Of a stretch of DNA of 64,000 bases, positions 8,013 through 16,149 are shown in pieces (position 1 is the first letter of the stretch; every line of letters starts with the position of its first letter). The DNA comes from Bosea sp. F3-2. GTDB lineage: Bacteria > Pseudomonadota > Alphaproteobacteria > Rhizobiales > Beijerinckiaceae. The translations under genes and the position numbers were made by a program. Below the pieces are notes generated by a model, which saw only the letters and a program-made list of their open reading frames with translations, ran no database searches and was not told where the DNA came from. The stretch lies in assembly GCF_008253865.1 (NCBI RefSeq), contig NZ_CP042333.1, forward strand, positions 1 to 64,000, written 5' to 3'.

Positions 8013-9194
8013 CTAGGAACCGTGCGAGAGAAGGTCGCGACCGAACTCTGGCAGAGGCAGGGCATCGATGCCGCCGGCCAGCGGGAAACGCTCCCCCCCG
8101 GGATAGACAACTATGCGGCGCTTTGGCCGCAGGTCCTCGCAGGCATGATGGAAGCCACGCTCGACCTTGGGTGCGAGGCTGCGCTTGACCTCGACGGCCC
8201 AGCGTTCTCCTCCCGGCAGCGTCAGAACCAGATCGACCTCGGCCCCGCCGCCGCTACGATAGAAGCTTGCCTTCGTACCGTCCGGCATGGCCGCGTGGGC
8301 GGTCTCGATCACCATGCCTTCCCAGCTCGCGCCGGCGACGGGATGCGCCAGAAGGTCGTCGAGCGCGGTGATGCCTAGCAGGGCATGGACGATGCCGCTG
8401 TCGCGAATGTAGACGCGCGGGGACTTTACGAGCCGCTTCCCTGCATTGGAGTGCCACGGCTCCAAGCGGCGAACGAGCAGCAAGTCCACCAGTAGATCAA
8501 GGTATGATGCCACCGTCTTGCCGTCGATGCCGAGGGCGCGGGCAAGCTCGGCCGCGTTCAGCAGGCCCGACTGGCGGTGCGCGAGCATTGTCCAGAAGCG
8601 CCGCAGCGTTTCGGCAGCGATGCGCGGGCCTAGCATCGGAATGTCCCGCTCCAGATAAGTTCGGATGAAGTCCTGTCGCCAGCGCAGGCTTGCCCGATCG
8701 TTGGCGGCGAGGAAGCTGTCGGGAAACCCGCCGCGGACCCACAGGTGATCGAGATCGGCAGGGGGGACTTCCAGCGCGTCGATCGGACCGAGCTCGGTAT
8801 AGGCAATGCGCCCCGCAAGCGTCTCGCCGGACTGCTTCAGCAACTCGATCGACGCTGACCCGAGAAGGAGGAAACGGCCAGCGCGGAGGCCCTTGCGCCG
8901 GCCTCGGTCGATCAGGCCGCGAAGGTTCCGGAAGAGGTCCGGCATTCTCTGGACCTCATCAAGGATGACGAGCTTATCTTCGTGACCGGCGAGGTATAAT
9001 TCTGGCTCAGAGAGCTTGGCGCGGTCCCCTTCGGATTCGAGATCCAGGTACAGAGAGGGGCGCCGCTCCCCGATCTCAAGGGCAAGCGTTGTCTTGCCGA
9101 CCTGTCGCGGGCCGAGCAGGGCGACGGCGGGGCTTTCGTCGAGGAGCGTAGTGAGCTCGCCAGCCATTCTGCGATCAATCATCCTTGCAATCAT
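8013..9194 (-). CDS. AAA_14/DUF4143 ATP-binding protein
   Basis: A 393-residue protein of standard family length. Walker A is LLGPRQVGKTT (about residues 27-37), Walker B is KLVILDEVQRMP, and a sensor-like LLGSAS follows. Then comes a winged-helix middle region (LARALGIDGKTVASYLDLL) and a DUF4143 C-terminus with the nuclease-like strand GGAEVDLVL...WAVEVKRS (D...E-x-K). These stand-alone ATPases are scattered in accessory DNA and their function is not established. This copy is bracketed by element ends at 7846-7973 and 9307-9391, and probably moved with them. Confidence 0.88.
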   Translation of the reverse strand: MIARMIDRRMAGELTTLLDESPAVALLGPRQVGKTTLALEIGERRPSLYLDLESEGDRAKLSEPELYLAGHEDKLVILDEVQRMPDLFRNLRGLIDRGRRKGLRAGRFLLLGSASIELLKQSGETLAGRIAYTELGPIDALEVPPADLDHLWVRGGFPDSFLAANDRASLRWRQDFIRTYLERDIPMLGPRIAAETLRRFWTMLAHRQSGLLNAAELARALGIDGKTVASYLDLLVDLLLVRRLEPWHSNAGKRLVKSPRVYIRDSGIVHALLGITALDDLLAHPVAGASWEGMVIETAHAAMPDGTKASFYRSGGGAEVDLVLTLPGGERWAVEVKRSLAPKVERGFHHACEDLRPKRRIVVYPGGERFPLAGGIDALPLPEFGRDLLSHGS

Positions 9195-9306
9195 GGAGTT
9201 TAATTCCGGATTTGCAAGGATAAATCTCTGCCGCTGCCCCAGTTGATGAAGCCGCCAACCGGCGAGAGAGTGGCCCGCTTCAACCCATCCGCCAGACCTT
9301 GAATCC

Positions 9307-9391
9307 AGAGTGTACGACGCTCAATCGAGGAACACCGCGCAATTATATGGGCTAAAGGGCGACCAATCGGGCTACACGACACGCACTTCAA
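9307..9391. repeat. Left end array of the ISNCY-type element
   Basis: Contains ACGACGCTCAATCGAGG, GCGCAATTATATGGGCTAAAG and GCGACCAATCGGGCTACACGACA, all in the GGGCTACA orientation. It is closely related to the solo copy at 50215-50292, which has ATTATATGGGCTAAA and CCAATCGGGCTACACGACA in the same order. Confidence 0.65.
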
Positions 9392-9475
9392 GCTTGAACC
9401 CGCCCCGCCTACATCCTTTGTTGCAACCGGATTGAAATGTCTCAGGTTTCGGCAATTTAGAAATGTCACAGGGCG

Positions 9476-10882
9476 CTACGGAGCCTCTGCCGGGGCTGCG
9501 GAGAGCTCATGTTTCGCAGCAGCGCCGGCAGAGGCGGTGCGATTGGCTTTTTTCGCCGCGGCGTGGCGATCGGCGAAAGAGATCGGTCCTCGGCGTCCTT
9601 TCGGGCGCGGGATGTAGCCGCCGGCTTCGCTGTTCGTCTTGGTTCGCACCGGTCGGATCTCAGCCTGGCGAGCCTTCACCCACGCAAGAGCTTCCGAAAG
9701 CCGCTTGTTCTCGACAATCGCCGTGTGCGTCACGCGCTGCTTCTTGTCGAACATACGATGAGGCAGCGCGAGGCCTTTCCAGCGCACCTCGAGCCGACCA
9801 TCAGGATACTCGTAGGTCTCGACGTATTTGCCGACCAGCCCGGCCGTCAGCGGCGTCTCGTCCAGAATGATCCGCTTGCTGTCATAGGAAAGCGCCAGCT
9901 GTTGCGTGACATAGCGCTGTTCCCGCCACGCCAGAATCGTGTCGAGCTGTGCGGGCGCCCGCTCCAGCGGGCGATGGAGATTCTCCGGCCGAGCTGCTGC
10001 CGTCGCAAAGCGCTCGTTGAAGCGCGCCACGAAGGCAGGAAGATAGGCGTTCGCCGCCTCGATCGTCGAGATTCCTTCGAGCCGCAACTCTTTCACGAGA
10101 CGGTCCTGCAGCGTGCGGTTCACGCGTTCCACCCGCCCTTTGGCCTGGCTCGAGTTCGCACACAGGATCTCGATGTTCAGTTCGCTCAGGGCTCGGCCGA
10201 ACTGGGTCATGCCCTGACCGCCTCGAGCCTGCGGCTTCGATACCCGGAAGATGGAATGCTTGTCGGAATAAAAGGCGAGGGGGCGTCCGTGGCTCGTCAG
10301 ATAGCCCTTCAACGTCTCAAAATACGCAAAGGCGCTCTCCGATGGGACGAAACGAAGCCCGACCAGGCGCCCCGTCGCATCGTCGATGAACACGATCAGC
10401 GTGCATCGCGGGCCACGATCCTCGAACCAACGATGCTCGCTGCCGTCGATCTGAACCAGCTCGCCAAAATGGTCGCGACGAAGCCGTGGCTGATGAAACT
10501 GACGCCGCTGCTTGCGCGAAAGCCAGAGACCTTCCTCGCTCATCCACTTGCGCAGCGTCTCCCGGGAAACGCTCAAGCCGTGGCGTTCAAGAAGCATCTG
10601 GCTCGCAAAGGTCGGCCCAAAATCCCGATAGCTCTCAGTGACATAGGCCATGGCCATCTGGCGAACATGCGGTCCCAGCAAACGGTTGGAGGGTCGCCCG
10701 CGAGCGCGATGGCGCAGGCCCGCCGCACCGTGATCCGCGAACTGTCGCGCCAGCCGATGCGCCTGGCGCCGCGTCACCTCCATGAGGTCGGCTGCCGCGG
10801 TCATCGTCAATCGGCCCGCAAAGACCGATGCCAGCACCTCAGCGCGGCGAAGCTCCCGTTCGCTCATCTCCACCCAGCCCAT
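9476..10882 (-). CDS. ISNCY-family DDE transposase
   Basis: About 468 residues from ATG 10882; an upstream TTG at 10894 is weaker. The N-terminus holds a helix-turn-helix (RLTMTAAADLMEVTRRQAHR). The integrase core shows the first Asp in ELVQIDGSEHRWFE, the second in LAFYSDKHSIFR and the Glu in SSQAKGRVERVNRTLQDR. The C-terminal tail is basic. Length and motif wording fit the ISNCY (IS1202/ISDol1-like) group. The gene appears intact and lies between inverted terminal arrays, so the element may still be active. Confidence 0.85.
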   Translation of the reverse strand: MGWVEMSERELRRAEVLASVFAGRLTMTAAADLMEVTRRQAHRLARQFADHGAAGLRHRARGRPSNRLLGPHVRQMAMAYVTESYRDFGPTFASQMLLERHGLSVSRETLRKWMSEEGLWLSRKQRRQFHQPRLRRDHFGELVQIDGSEHRWFEDRGPRCTLIVFIDDATGRLVGLRFVPSESAFAYFETLKGYLTSHGRPLAFYSDKHSIFRVSKPQARGGQGMTQFGRALSELNIEILCANSSQAKGRVERVNRTLQDRLVKELRLEGISTIEAANAYLPAFVARFNERFATAAARPENLHRPLERAPAQLDTILAWREQRYVTQQLALSYDSKRIILDETPLTAGLVGKYVETYEYPDGRLEVRWKGLALPHRMFDKKQRVTHTAIVENKRLSEALAWVKARQAEIRPVRTKTNSEAGGYIPRPKGRRGPISFADRHAAAKKANRTASAGAAAKHELSAAPAEAP

Positions 10883-10918
10883 GCCAGACTCCAACGCACG
10901 TCACGGCGGAGGAGTGTG

Positions 10919-11104
10919 ACATTCCTAGTTTGCCACGTGCCGAGTAGCCCGATTATTGGCGCTGCCACGCCAAATTTCCCAATGAGTCCAGTCGATGTGG
11001 CTCCCAATTGCGCGCGCGATGTAGCCCGATTGAACGTCGTACAGGGCGTTGTGTAGCCCGATTAAGCGTTGTGGAGCGTGCGACGTTTAATTGGGCTACA
11101 CAAC
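10919..11104. repeat. Right end array of the ISNCY-type element
   Basis: Four same-direction units can be read: GAGTAGCCCGATTATTGG, GATGTGGCTCCCAATTGCG, GATGTAGCCCGATTGAACG and GTGTAGCCCGATTAAGCG, spaced roughly 30-65 bp apart. One inverted unit follows, CGACGTTTAATTGGGCTACA, ending at 11104. The last direct unit and the inverted unit form a large dyad with a spacer of about 12 bp. Confidence 0.65.
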
Positions 11105-11162
11105 TGCAAGATGGAGCGCGTACATCGAGCGCCGCGGACGCCCACTTTAAGCGGGGACGAAG

Positions 11163-11609
11163 TCACTCGCGCTTTGCATATTCTCCCTCGATTCGCTTGA
11201 TCTTGTCATTGTGGAAACGCGCCTGCTCGCGATCCCGCGCAAGTTGCTCCGGCGTCGAGACGAACACCGAAAGGACGTGCTCCCACAGGCCCATCCCCTC
11301 CAGATCGAACCGCACCTCGATTCCGAGCTTCTGACCCTTCAGGTCGAAGGACGGCACCTTGACGCTGTCAATGCGGTTGACCGCCAGAAACGGGGTCGAT
11401 GGAGCGTCGAACCCATTTTGGACGCGCGGGATGGAGGAGAGCCGGATCATTTCCATCATCACAAGGCGTTCGAACCACGGAGACCCCTTGTAGCGCCAGT
11501 ACAGATCGGAAAGATCGCTGCCGAGGCCGAGATCGGTGAACCAAGTCCCTAGGGCCATGCCCAGCACGCTCTCGAAAACCTGGACGTACGCCTCCATTCC
11601 ATGAAGCAT
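11163..11609 (-). CDS. Hypothetical protein
   Basis: A 148-residue soluble protein, not recognised. It is rich in aromatic and acidic residues (WFTDLGLGSDLSDLYWRY), has no signal peptide or membrane segment, and ends in a charged helix (LARDREQARFHNDKIKRIEG). ATG 11609 or the internal ATG 11597 could be the start. It lies alone between the IS end and the ABC-3C operon and points away from it. Coding looks plausible because no better frame overlaps it. Confidence 0.5.
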   Translation of the reverse strand: MLHGMEAYVQVFESVLGMALGTWFTDLGLGSDLSDLYWRYKGSPWFERLVMMEMIRLSSIPRVQNGFDAPSTPFLAVNRIDSVKVPSFDLKGQKLGIEVRFDLEGMGLWEHVLSVFVSTPEQLARDREQARFHNDKIKRIEGEYAKRE

Positions 11610-11909
11610 GCGCCCGTCCCGCCGTTACCGTGCTGAACTTCGACGCAGGCTCGCTCAGTCAAAACCCGATGGTCTCAACGAGCCGCTGGTAGAGGAGCGC
11701 CGAGCTGTTGAACGCTGACAACTTAACGTTGCGTCTATCGAAGAATCGATCGATCAATCCTTTGGCTTTCTGCAAGCGGAGAGCTCTCCCGGTAACCAGT
11801 CGTTTGCGGCTGACACACTTTAATTGGCCGGTTGGGCGGGTTGGAGAAATGATCGACAGTGGTGCGGCCTCGAACTGCTCCTCGCTAGGCTCGGAATTCT
11901 AGGCTCGTG
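11610..11909. other. Upstream region of the ABC-3C operon
   Basis: No gene is supported here. A 64-residue plus frame (11708-11902) has no recognisable features and no RBS. The operon promoter presumably lies in this stretch, but no clear boxes were identified. Confidence 0.35.
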
Positions 11910-12851
11910 ATGCCGTCGTGGATGACCGCTGAGCAGACGTGGCAATGGCAGATCAGCCTGGAGGTCAAGCTCCGGCGCGTTCACGGCGACTCATTTCAGC
12001 AGTTCTTTTCGGACGTGATGGAGCTTGCGCACGGCGATGACTTCGTGCGTACCCGTCCGCATGGCTCGCTCGGGGACAAGGGGTGTGACGGTTATCTCAG
12101 ATCATCGGGCGAGCTGTTCCAGTGCTATGGCAAGCTGCATGACGCCGCTCTGAACGTCGCTACGGTCACTGGGAAAATGGCAGACGACTATGCCAAGGCC
12201 GCCGCAGCGCTATCGTTACTCGTCCAAGGTTGGAACTTCGTCCACAACCTGGTGGATGGTTTGCCGGTTGAAGTGACGCTGAAGCTCAAGGAGTTGGAGG
12301 TCGCGTACGGTCATCATCGTTTTGGACTCGTAGGCCCCGCGGGAATCGCTGAGAGGGTTTTCGGCTTACCAGAACGAGAAGTTATCCGGCTGTTGGGCCC
12401 AGCAGCGAGCGCCGAAGACACCAAGCACATGAGGCTTGAGGAGGTCGCGGGCGTGATTAGCGCCGTCATTGCCGGCGTTGATGCCGAGCTCCAGCCGAAT
12501 GCTCCGCCCAAGCCGGTGCCATACGACAAGATGACACTGAACAGCATTCCCGCGACATGGCGCACTCTGCTGGTTTCCGGATCAGCCAATGCGGCATACG
12601 TTCAGGACTACCTCAACGCGCATCCGGATCCCGAAACAGGATCGCGCCTCGCGCGGATTTTTCGCCATCGGTATGATGATCTGAAAGCTCAGCGACTGCC
12701 TGCCGGGGCCATCATGACGTCGCTCTACGAAGGCATTACAGGTATTGGGAGCGTGTCGCCCGTGCGCCAAGTCGCAGCGCATGCGTTGCTCGCCTATCTC
12801 TTTGAAGCTTGCGACATTTTCGAGGACCACTTGGCCGGAGAGGAAGCATGA
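11910..12851 (+). CDS. ABC-3C system component with Mrr-like nuclease fold
   Basis: A 313-residue protein, first gene of a tightly coupled three-gene operon. The N-terminal region FQQFFSDVMELAHGDDFV, then GSLGDKGCDGYL and ELFQCYG, matches the start of Mrr/PD-(D/E)XK-type domains (the Asp in DKGCDG, then the Q/E-x-x strand). The C-terminal part is the conserved, otherwise uncharacterised domain of ABC three-component partners. It is expected to be the effector or recognition component working with the SMC-like ATPase. The catalytic Lys is not obvious. Starts at GTG 11907 or ATG 11922 are also possible. The stop overlaps the next start (ATGA). Confidence 0.7.
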   Translation: MPSWMTAEQTWQWQISLEVKLRRVHGDSFQQFFSDVMELAHGDDFVRTRPHGSLGDKGCDGYLRSSGELFQCYGKLHDAALNVATVTGKMADDYAKAAAALSLLVQGWNFVHNLVDGLPVEVTLKLKELEVAYGHHRFGLVGPAGIAERVFGLPEREVIRLLGPAASAEDTKHMRLEEVAGVISAVIAGVDAELQPNAPPKPVPYDKMTLNSIPATWRTLLVSGSANAAYVQDYLNAHPDPETGSRLARIFRHRYDDLKAQRLPAGAIMTSLYEGITGIGSVSPVRQVAAHALLAYLFEACDIFEDHLAGEEA

Positions 12852-13096
12852 TCCTGCCCGCCAAACATCTGACTCCGCAAAGAGCGCTGATCGGCGTCGG
12901 CGCGGACATTCTCAGCCAGCTCGACTGTCCGCGGGACGTATCCGAGCTCTGGGATCGCGTTCGATCTGTCCGCGCTGGGCAAATGGCCACCGCGCTGACA
13001 TACGACTGGTTCATCCTCGCGCTGACGTTCCTGTTCACCATTCAGGCGATCGACGAGGTCGATGGCCTCCTCCAACCAGCGTCTCGCGCGTCATGA
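12848..13096 (+). CDS. ABC-3C middle component (MC6-like)
   Basis: An 82-residue protein beginning MILPAKHLTPQRALIGVGAD and ending in an aromatic helix (YDWFILALTFLFTIQAID). This is the pattern of the small middle component (MC6 type) of ABC three-component systems: a winged-helix-like linker between effector and ATPase. It overlaps its neighbours by ATGA at both ends (12848-12851 and 13093-13096), so all three genes are translationally coupled. The hydrophobic stretch is too short and mixed to be a confident membrane anchor. Confidence 0.75.
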   Translation: MILPAKHLTPQRALIGVGADILSQLDCPRDVSELWDRVRSVRAGQMATALTYDWFILALTFLFTIQAIDEVDGLLQPASRAS

Positions 13097-14868
13097 TCCT
13101 GTCCATCGGGAGCAACCTTCCCACTTTCAAGTCCGTGACGTTCTACCCAGGGCTCAACGTCTTGCTTTCGACAATGGCGCCTGGCTCGAACGAGGGGCGG
13201 ACGCGAAACAGCGCGGGCAAATCCAGCCTTATCGAGATCATCCATTTTCTTCTGGGAGCCAAGGCGGACCCTGCGAGCCTTCTACGCAACAAGGCCTTGG
13301 CAGAATATTCCTTTCACGGTGTGTTCAAGATCGGCGGGCACCCCGTGCGGGTCGAGCGGAGTGGCAGCAAAGCGTCCAGGATATATCTGGATGAGGCGTC
13401 GATCGTGCGCTTCGGCTTCGACGCCAAAGCCGACAAGAAGAACGGCGGGATGTATATCACGAACGAGGCCTGGAAAGAATTTCTGGGTCATTCGTTTTTC
13501 GAACTGCCTGCGACTGTAAGCGGATCGCTGTTCGACGAGAGCTTTTCCCCATCGTTTCGTTCGATGGTCAGCTATTTCGCGCGCCGACGCGGTTCAGGTG
13601 CGTTCAACCACCCCGAAAAGCAGGCCGAGGCCCAACAGCGTTGGGATTGGCAGGTGAATCTTTCGTATTTGCTCGGTCTCGATTGGAGACCCCCTTATGA
13701 ATTGCAGAAGGTTCGTCAGCGAGAAGGGCAGCTCGACGAACTAAAGAGCGCGGCCAAGGGCGGGGTGCTCGGCGCGGTGGTCGGGACCGTAGCGGAATTG
13801 CGCCCCCAGATGGTGCAGGCCCGGGACAAGGCAGACCGGTTGCGCGAGGAACTCGCGCGCTTTCAGGTTCATGACGCCTTTGAGAGCATGATGACGGAGG
13901 CGACTGAGGCCAAGGCTGAGATCCAAGCCATCCTCCGGCAGGCCGTCCCGCTGCGGGAGACGCTCGATCATTTGCAAGATGCTTTAAACCGTGAGCGCAT
14001 ACCGGATCGCGGCGACGTTGTCCGGCTCTACGAAGCGGTCGGGATTGAATTGCCGGATGCAGCCCGCCGGCGGTTCGAAGACGTCGAACGATTCCACCAG
14101 TCTGTAATCGAAAATCGGCGACTTCGGTTGCAGGAAGAGGTCGATCGGATCATCCGTGCGATCGAAATGGGGCAACAGCGCGTGGCCGCGCTTGATGACG
14201 CGCGCGGCGCCATTCTGCGGACGCTAGAGGGACATGGCGCCCTTGAGGATTTTACTGCTTTGCAGAAGCACCTTGCCGATGCTGACGCGACAGCAGCGAG
14301 TCTTGCCGAGAGATTCAAGGCGGCGGAGGTGCTGGAAGGGGAGAGCACCCAACTTAAGATCGATCGAGCCAGCATCAAGCGACGACTGCAGGAAGACCAC
14401 CACGCGCGGCGTGAGCGACTGGATCTGGCGATCCGCCTGATCGGTGCTGCCATCGGCGGTCTCTATACCGACCGGAAGGGAAATTTTGAGGTCGAGGCTA
14501 CCGAAAACGGCCCGGAGTTTCGAATTTCGATTGAGGGCGATCGCGGCGGCGGGATTTCCAACATGGAGGTCTTCTGCCTCGACCTGGCGCTGTTCTCGAT
14601 CTGGAAAGCCAAGGCAAAGGGGCCCGGATTTCTGATCCATGACAGCCACCTTTTCGATGGTGTCGACGCGAGGCAGGTGGCCCAGGCGATCCAAATGGCC
14701 GCTAAATCAGTGGCTGACGGAAACGCGCAGTATATTGTCGCGTTGAACTCGGATATTTTTGACAGTCTGTCCTGGGCAGAGGACTTCGACCCGGCTGGCG
14801 CGGTCCTGGATACGAAGCTTTCAGATGCTGATGAGAGCGGCGGCTTGTTCGGATTCCGGTTCGAGTGA
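13093..14868 (+). CDS. ABC-3C SMC/RecN-like ATPase (DUF2326)
   Basis: A 591-residue protein. Walker A is RTRNSAGKSSLIEIIHFLLG near residues 36-55. A long charged coiled-coil region runs from about 200 to 460 (for example RLREELARFQ and LQEEVDRIIRAIEMGQQR). The C-terminal ABC half has GGISNMEVFCLDLALFSIW and Walker B GPGFLIHDSHLFDG. This is the DUF2326 class of SMC-like ATPases that define ABC-3C conflict systems, thought to sense invading DNA and unleash the nuclease partner. Start ATG 13093 overlaps the previous stop. The gene seems complete. Confidence 0.85.
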   Translation: MILSIGSNLPTFKSVTFYPGLNVLLSTMAPGSNEGRTRNSAGKSSLIEIIHFLLGAKADPASLLRNKALAEYSFHGVFKIGGHPVRVERSGSKASRIYLDEASIVRFGFDAKADKKNGGMYITNEAWKEFLGHSFFELPATVSGSLFDESFSPSFRSMVSYFARRRGSGAFNHPEKQAEAQQRWDWQVNLSYLLGLDWRPPYELQKVRQREGQLDELKSAAKGGVLGAVVGTVAELRPQMVQARDKADRLREELARFQVHDAFESMMTEATEAKAEIQAILRQAVPLRETLDHLQDALNRERIPDRGDVVRLYEAVGIELPDAARRRFEDVERFHQSVIENRRLRLQEEVDRIIRAIEMGQQRVAALDDARGAILRTLEGHGALEDFTALQKHLADADATAASLAERFKAAEVLEGESTQLKIDRASIKRRLQEDHHARRERLDLAIRLIGAAIGGLYTDRKGNFEVEATENGPEFRISIEGDRGGGISNMEVFCLDLALFSIWKAKAKGPGFLIHDSHLFDGVDARQVAQAIQMAAKSVADGNAQYIVALNSDIFDSLSWAEDFDPAGAVLDTKLSDADESGGLFGFRFE

Positions 14869-15252
14869 ACGTCTGCCGCTGCTGGCCAACGATGCTCGCG
14901 GGCTCCGGATTCCAAGTCTTTTCCGGGACGGGAACACCGAGCCCCCCATATGAGGCTGATTGGGCAATTGATCATTGATCGGGAGACAGTTCGAGCGGGC
15001 TTCGCTCCCGGCGAGCCTTCCATCGTGCGAACCTAAAATTCGCGAAAGATTGGCCGCTTACGGCGATTGATCCCGCGTACAGACGGTCGATGGCCTCAGC
15101 ACAACCCTTGGGCAGCCGGAACATTTGCACTGCTTCCGGCCGCAGGCCTCGACGGCAACAATTCGACGATCATCGAGATGTCGACGCTATTTGACTGGGG
15201 TCAGGCAAGCGGCCAGATTGAAATAAAAACAACAACAAGCTGGGAGGTTTCG
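14869..15252. other. Intergenic region before aioX
   Basis: No gene is supported. The aioX frame remains open upstream to 15067, but that extension lacks a signal-peptide-compatible N-terminus and the best RBS is GGGAG at 15242-15246. The aioXSR promoter must lie here. No confident sigma-70 or -24/-12 match was found, which fits constitutive low expression of the sensor operon. Confidence 0.4.
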
Positions 15253-16149
15253 GTGGCATCGAGGGTCGGCCGGCTCTCAGGTTCAGTCGTCCAACGGCGC
15301 GCTCTTACGCGTCGCGCCATCTTGATTGGCGCGAGCTCAACCCTCGCTGCGCCTTCCACAATCCGGGCTGAACAGCCGTTCCGCTTCGGCCTAACACCGG
15401 TGTTTCTGACCTCTGATCTCGAACTGCTCGAAGCGCTGCAGCACTATCTCTCCGCCGCCATGAACATCCAGGTCCAGCTCGTTCTGAAGCGGACCTATCA
15501 GGAGATTACGTCGCAGCTGATCTCAGGATTGCTCGATGCCGCCTGGATCTGCGGATTTCCCTTCGTGGCCTATCGCCGTGAGCTCGAACTGGTCGCTATC
15601 CCCGTCTGGCGCGGCAAACCGAACTATCAGTCCTATCTCCTTGTCAGTTCTAATCGCGATGCGAGTTCGATCGCCGATCTGCGCGGAGATGTCCATGCGT
15701 TCTCTGACCCCGACTCCAACTCGGGATATCTTGTAACGCGGGCATTATTGGCGGAGCGGCGAGCCAAGCCCCAGGATTTCTTTCGTCGAACCTTCTTCAC
15801 GTACGGGCATCGCAACGTTGTTCGCGCGGTAGCCGCGGGCCTGGCCCAATCGGGTAGCGTTGACGGATACGTCTGGGAGGTTATGACGGAGACCGAGCCG
15901 GAGCTGACGCTGCAAACCAGACCAGCCTGGCGCTCTCCCTGGATGGGTTTCCCGCCGATCGCGACCTCCGTCGGGAACGGCAGGAATGACGGGATTGTAC
16001 GTCTACGCCGGGCATTGATCGACATGCCAGCTGATCAAACCGGGCGGGACGTTCTGGGCCTTCTGAGGCTTGACGGCTTCACGCCTGGAGACCCTGCGCT
16101 TTTCGATAGCATCGCTAGCCGTGTGGACCTCGTGAGGGCGCTGGGATGA
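15253..16149 (+). CDS. aioX: AioX, periplasmic arsenite-binding sensor protein
   Basis: A 298-residue PhnD-like solute-binding protein. The N-terminus has a twin-arginine signal (RRALTRRAILIGASS) and mature sequence from about residue 40. The only clear cysteine, Cys100 in AAWICGFPF, matches the single conserved Cys that binds As(III) in characterised AioX. GTG 15253 is chosen over the longer frame because GGGAG precedes it by 6 bp and it places the Tat motif at residues 15-21. It overlaps aioS by 4 bp. Together with AioSR it activates arsenite oxidase expression when arsenite is present. Confidence 0.88.
   Translation: MASRVGRLSGSVVQRRALTRRAILIGASSTLAAPSTIRAEQPFRFGLTPVFLTSDLELLEALQHYLSAAMNIQVQLVLKRTYQEITSQLISGLLDAAWICGFPFVAYRRELELVAIPVWRGKPNYQSYLLVSSNRDASSIADLRGDVHAFSDPDSNSGYLVTRALLAERRAKPQDFFRRTFFTYGHRNVVRAVAAGLAQSGSVDGYVWEVMTETEPELTLQTRPAWRSPWMGFPPIATSVGNGRNDGIVRLRRALIDMPADQTGRDVLGLLRLDGFTPGDPALFDSIASRVDLVRALG

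Larger units (their letters stand above)
9240..11110 (-). mobile_element. ISNCY-type insertion element with multi-repeat ends
   Basis: A single transposase gene (9476-10882, leftward) lies between a left array of GGGCTACA-oriented motifs (about 9307-9391) and a right array of TGTAGCCC-oriented motifs (about 10935-11104). The arrays are mutually inverted, as expected of terminal regions bound several times by the transposase. Exact tips and target duplication could not be fixed: the right array ends in a back-to-back pair (TGTAGCCC...GGGCTACA), which may be this element's tip abutting the tip of another copy. Confidence 0.65.

Noticed and set aside
9509..11056. 515-residue plus-strand open frame
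   Set aside because: Antisense shadow of the DDE transposase gene; no recognisable domain and no RBS.
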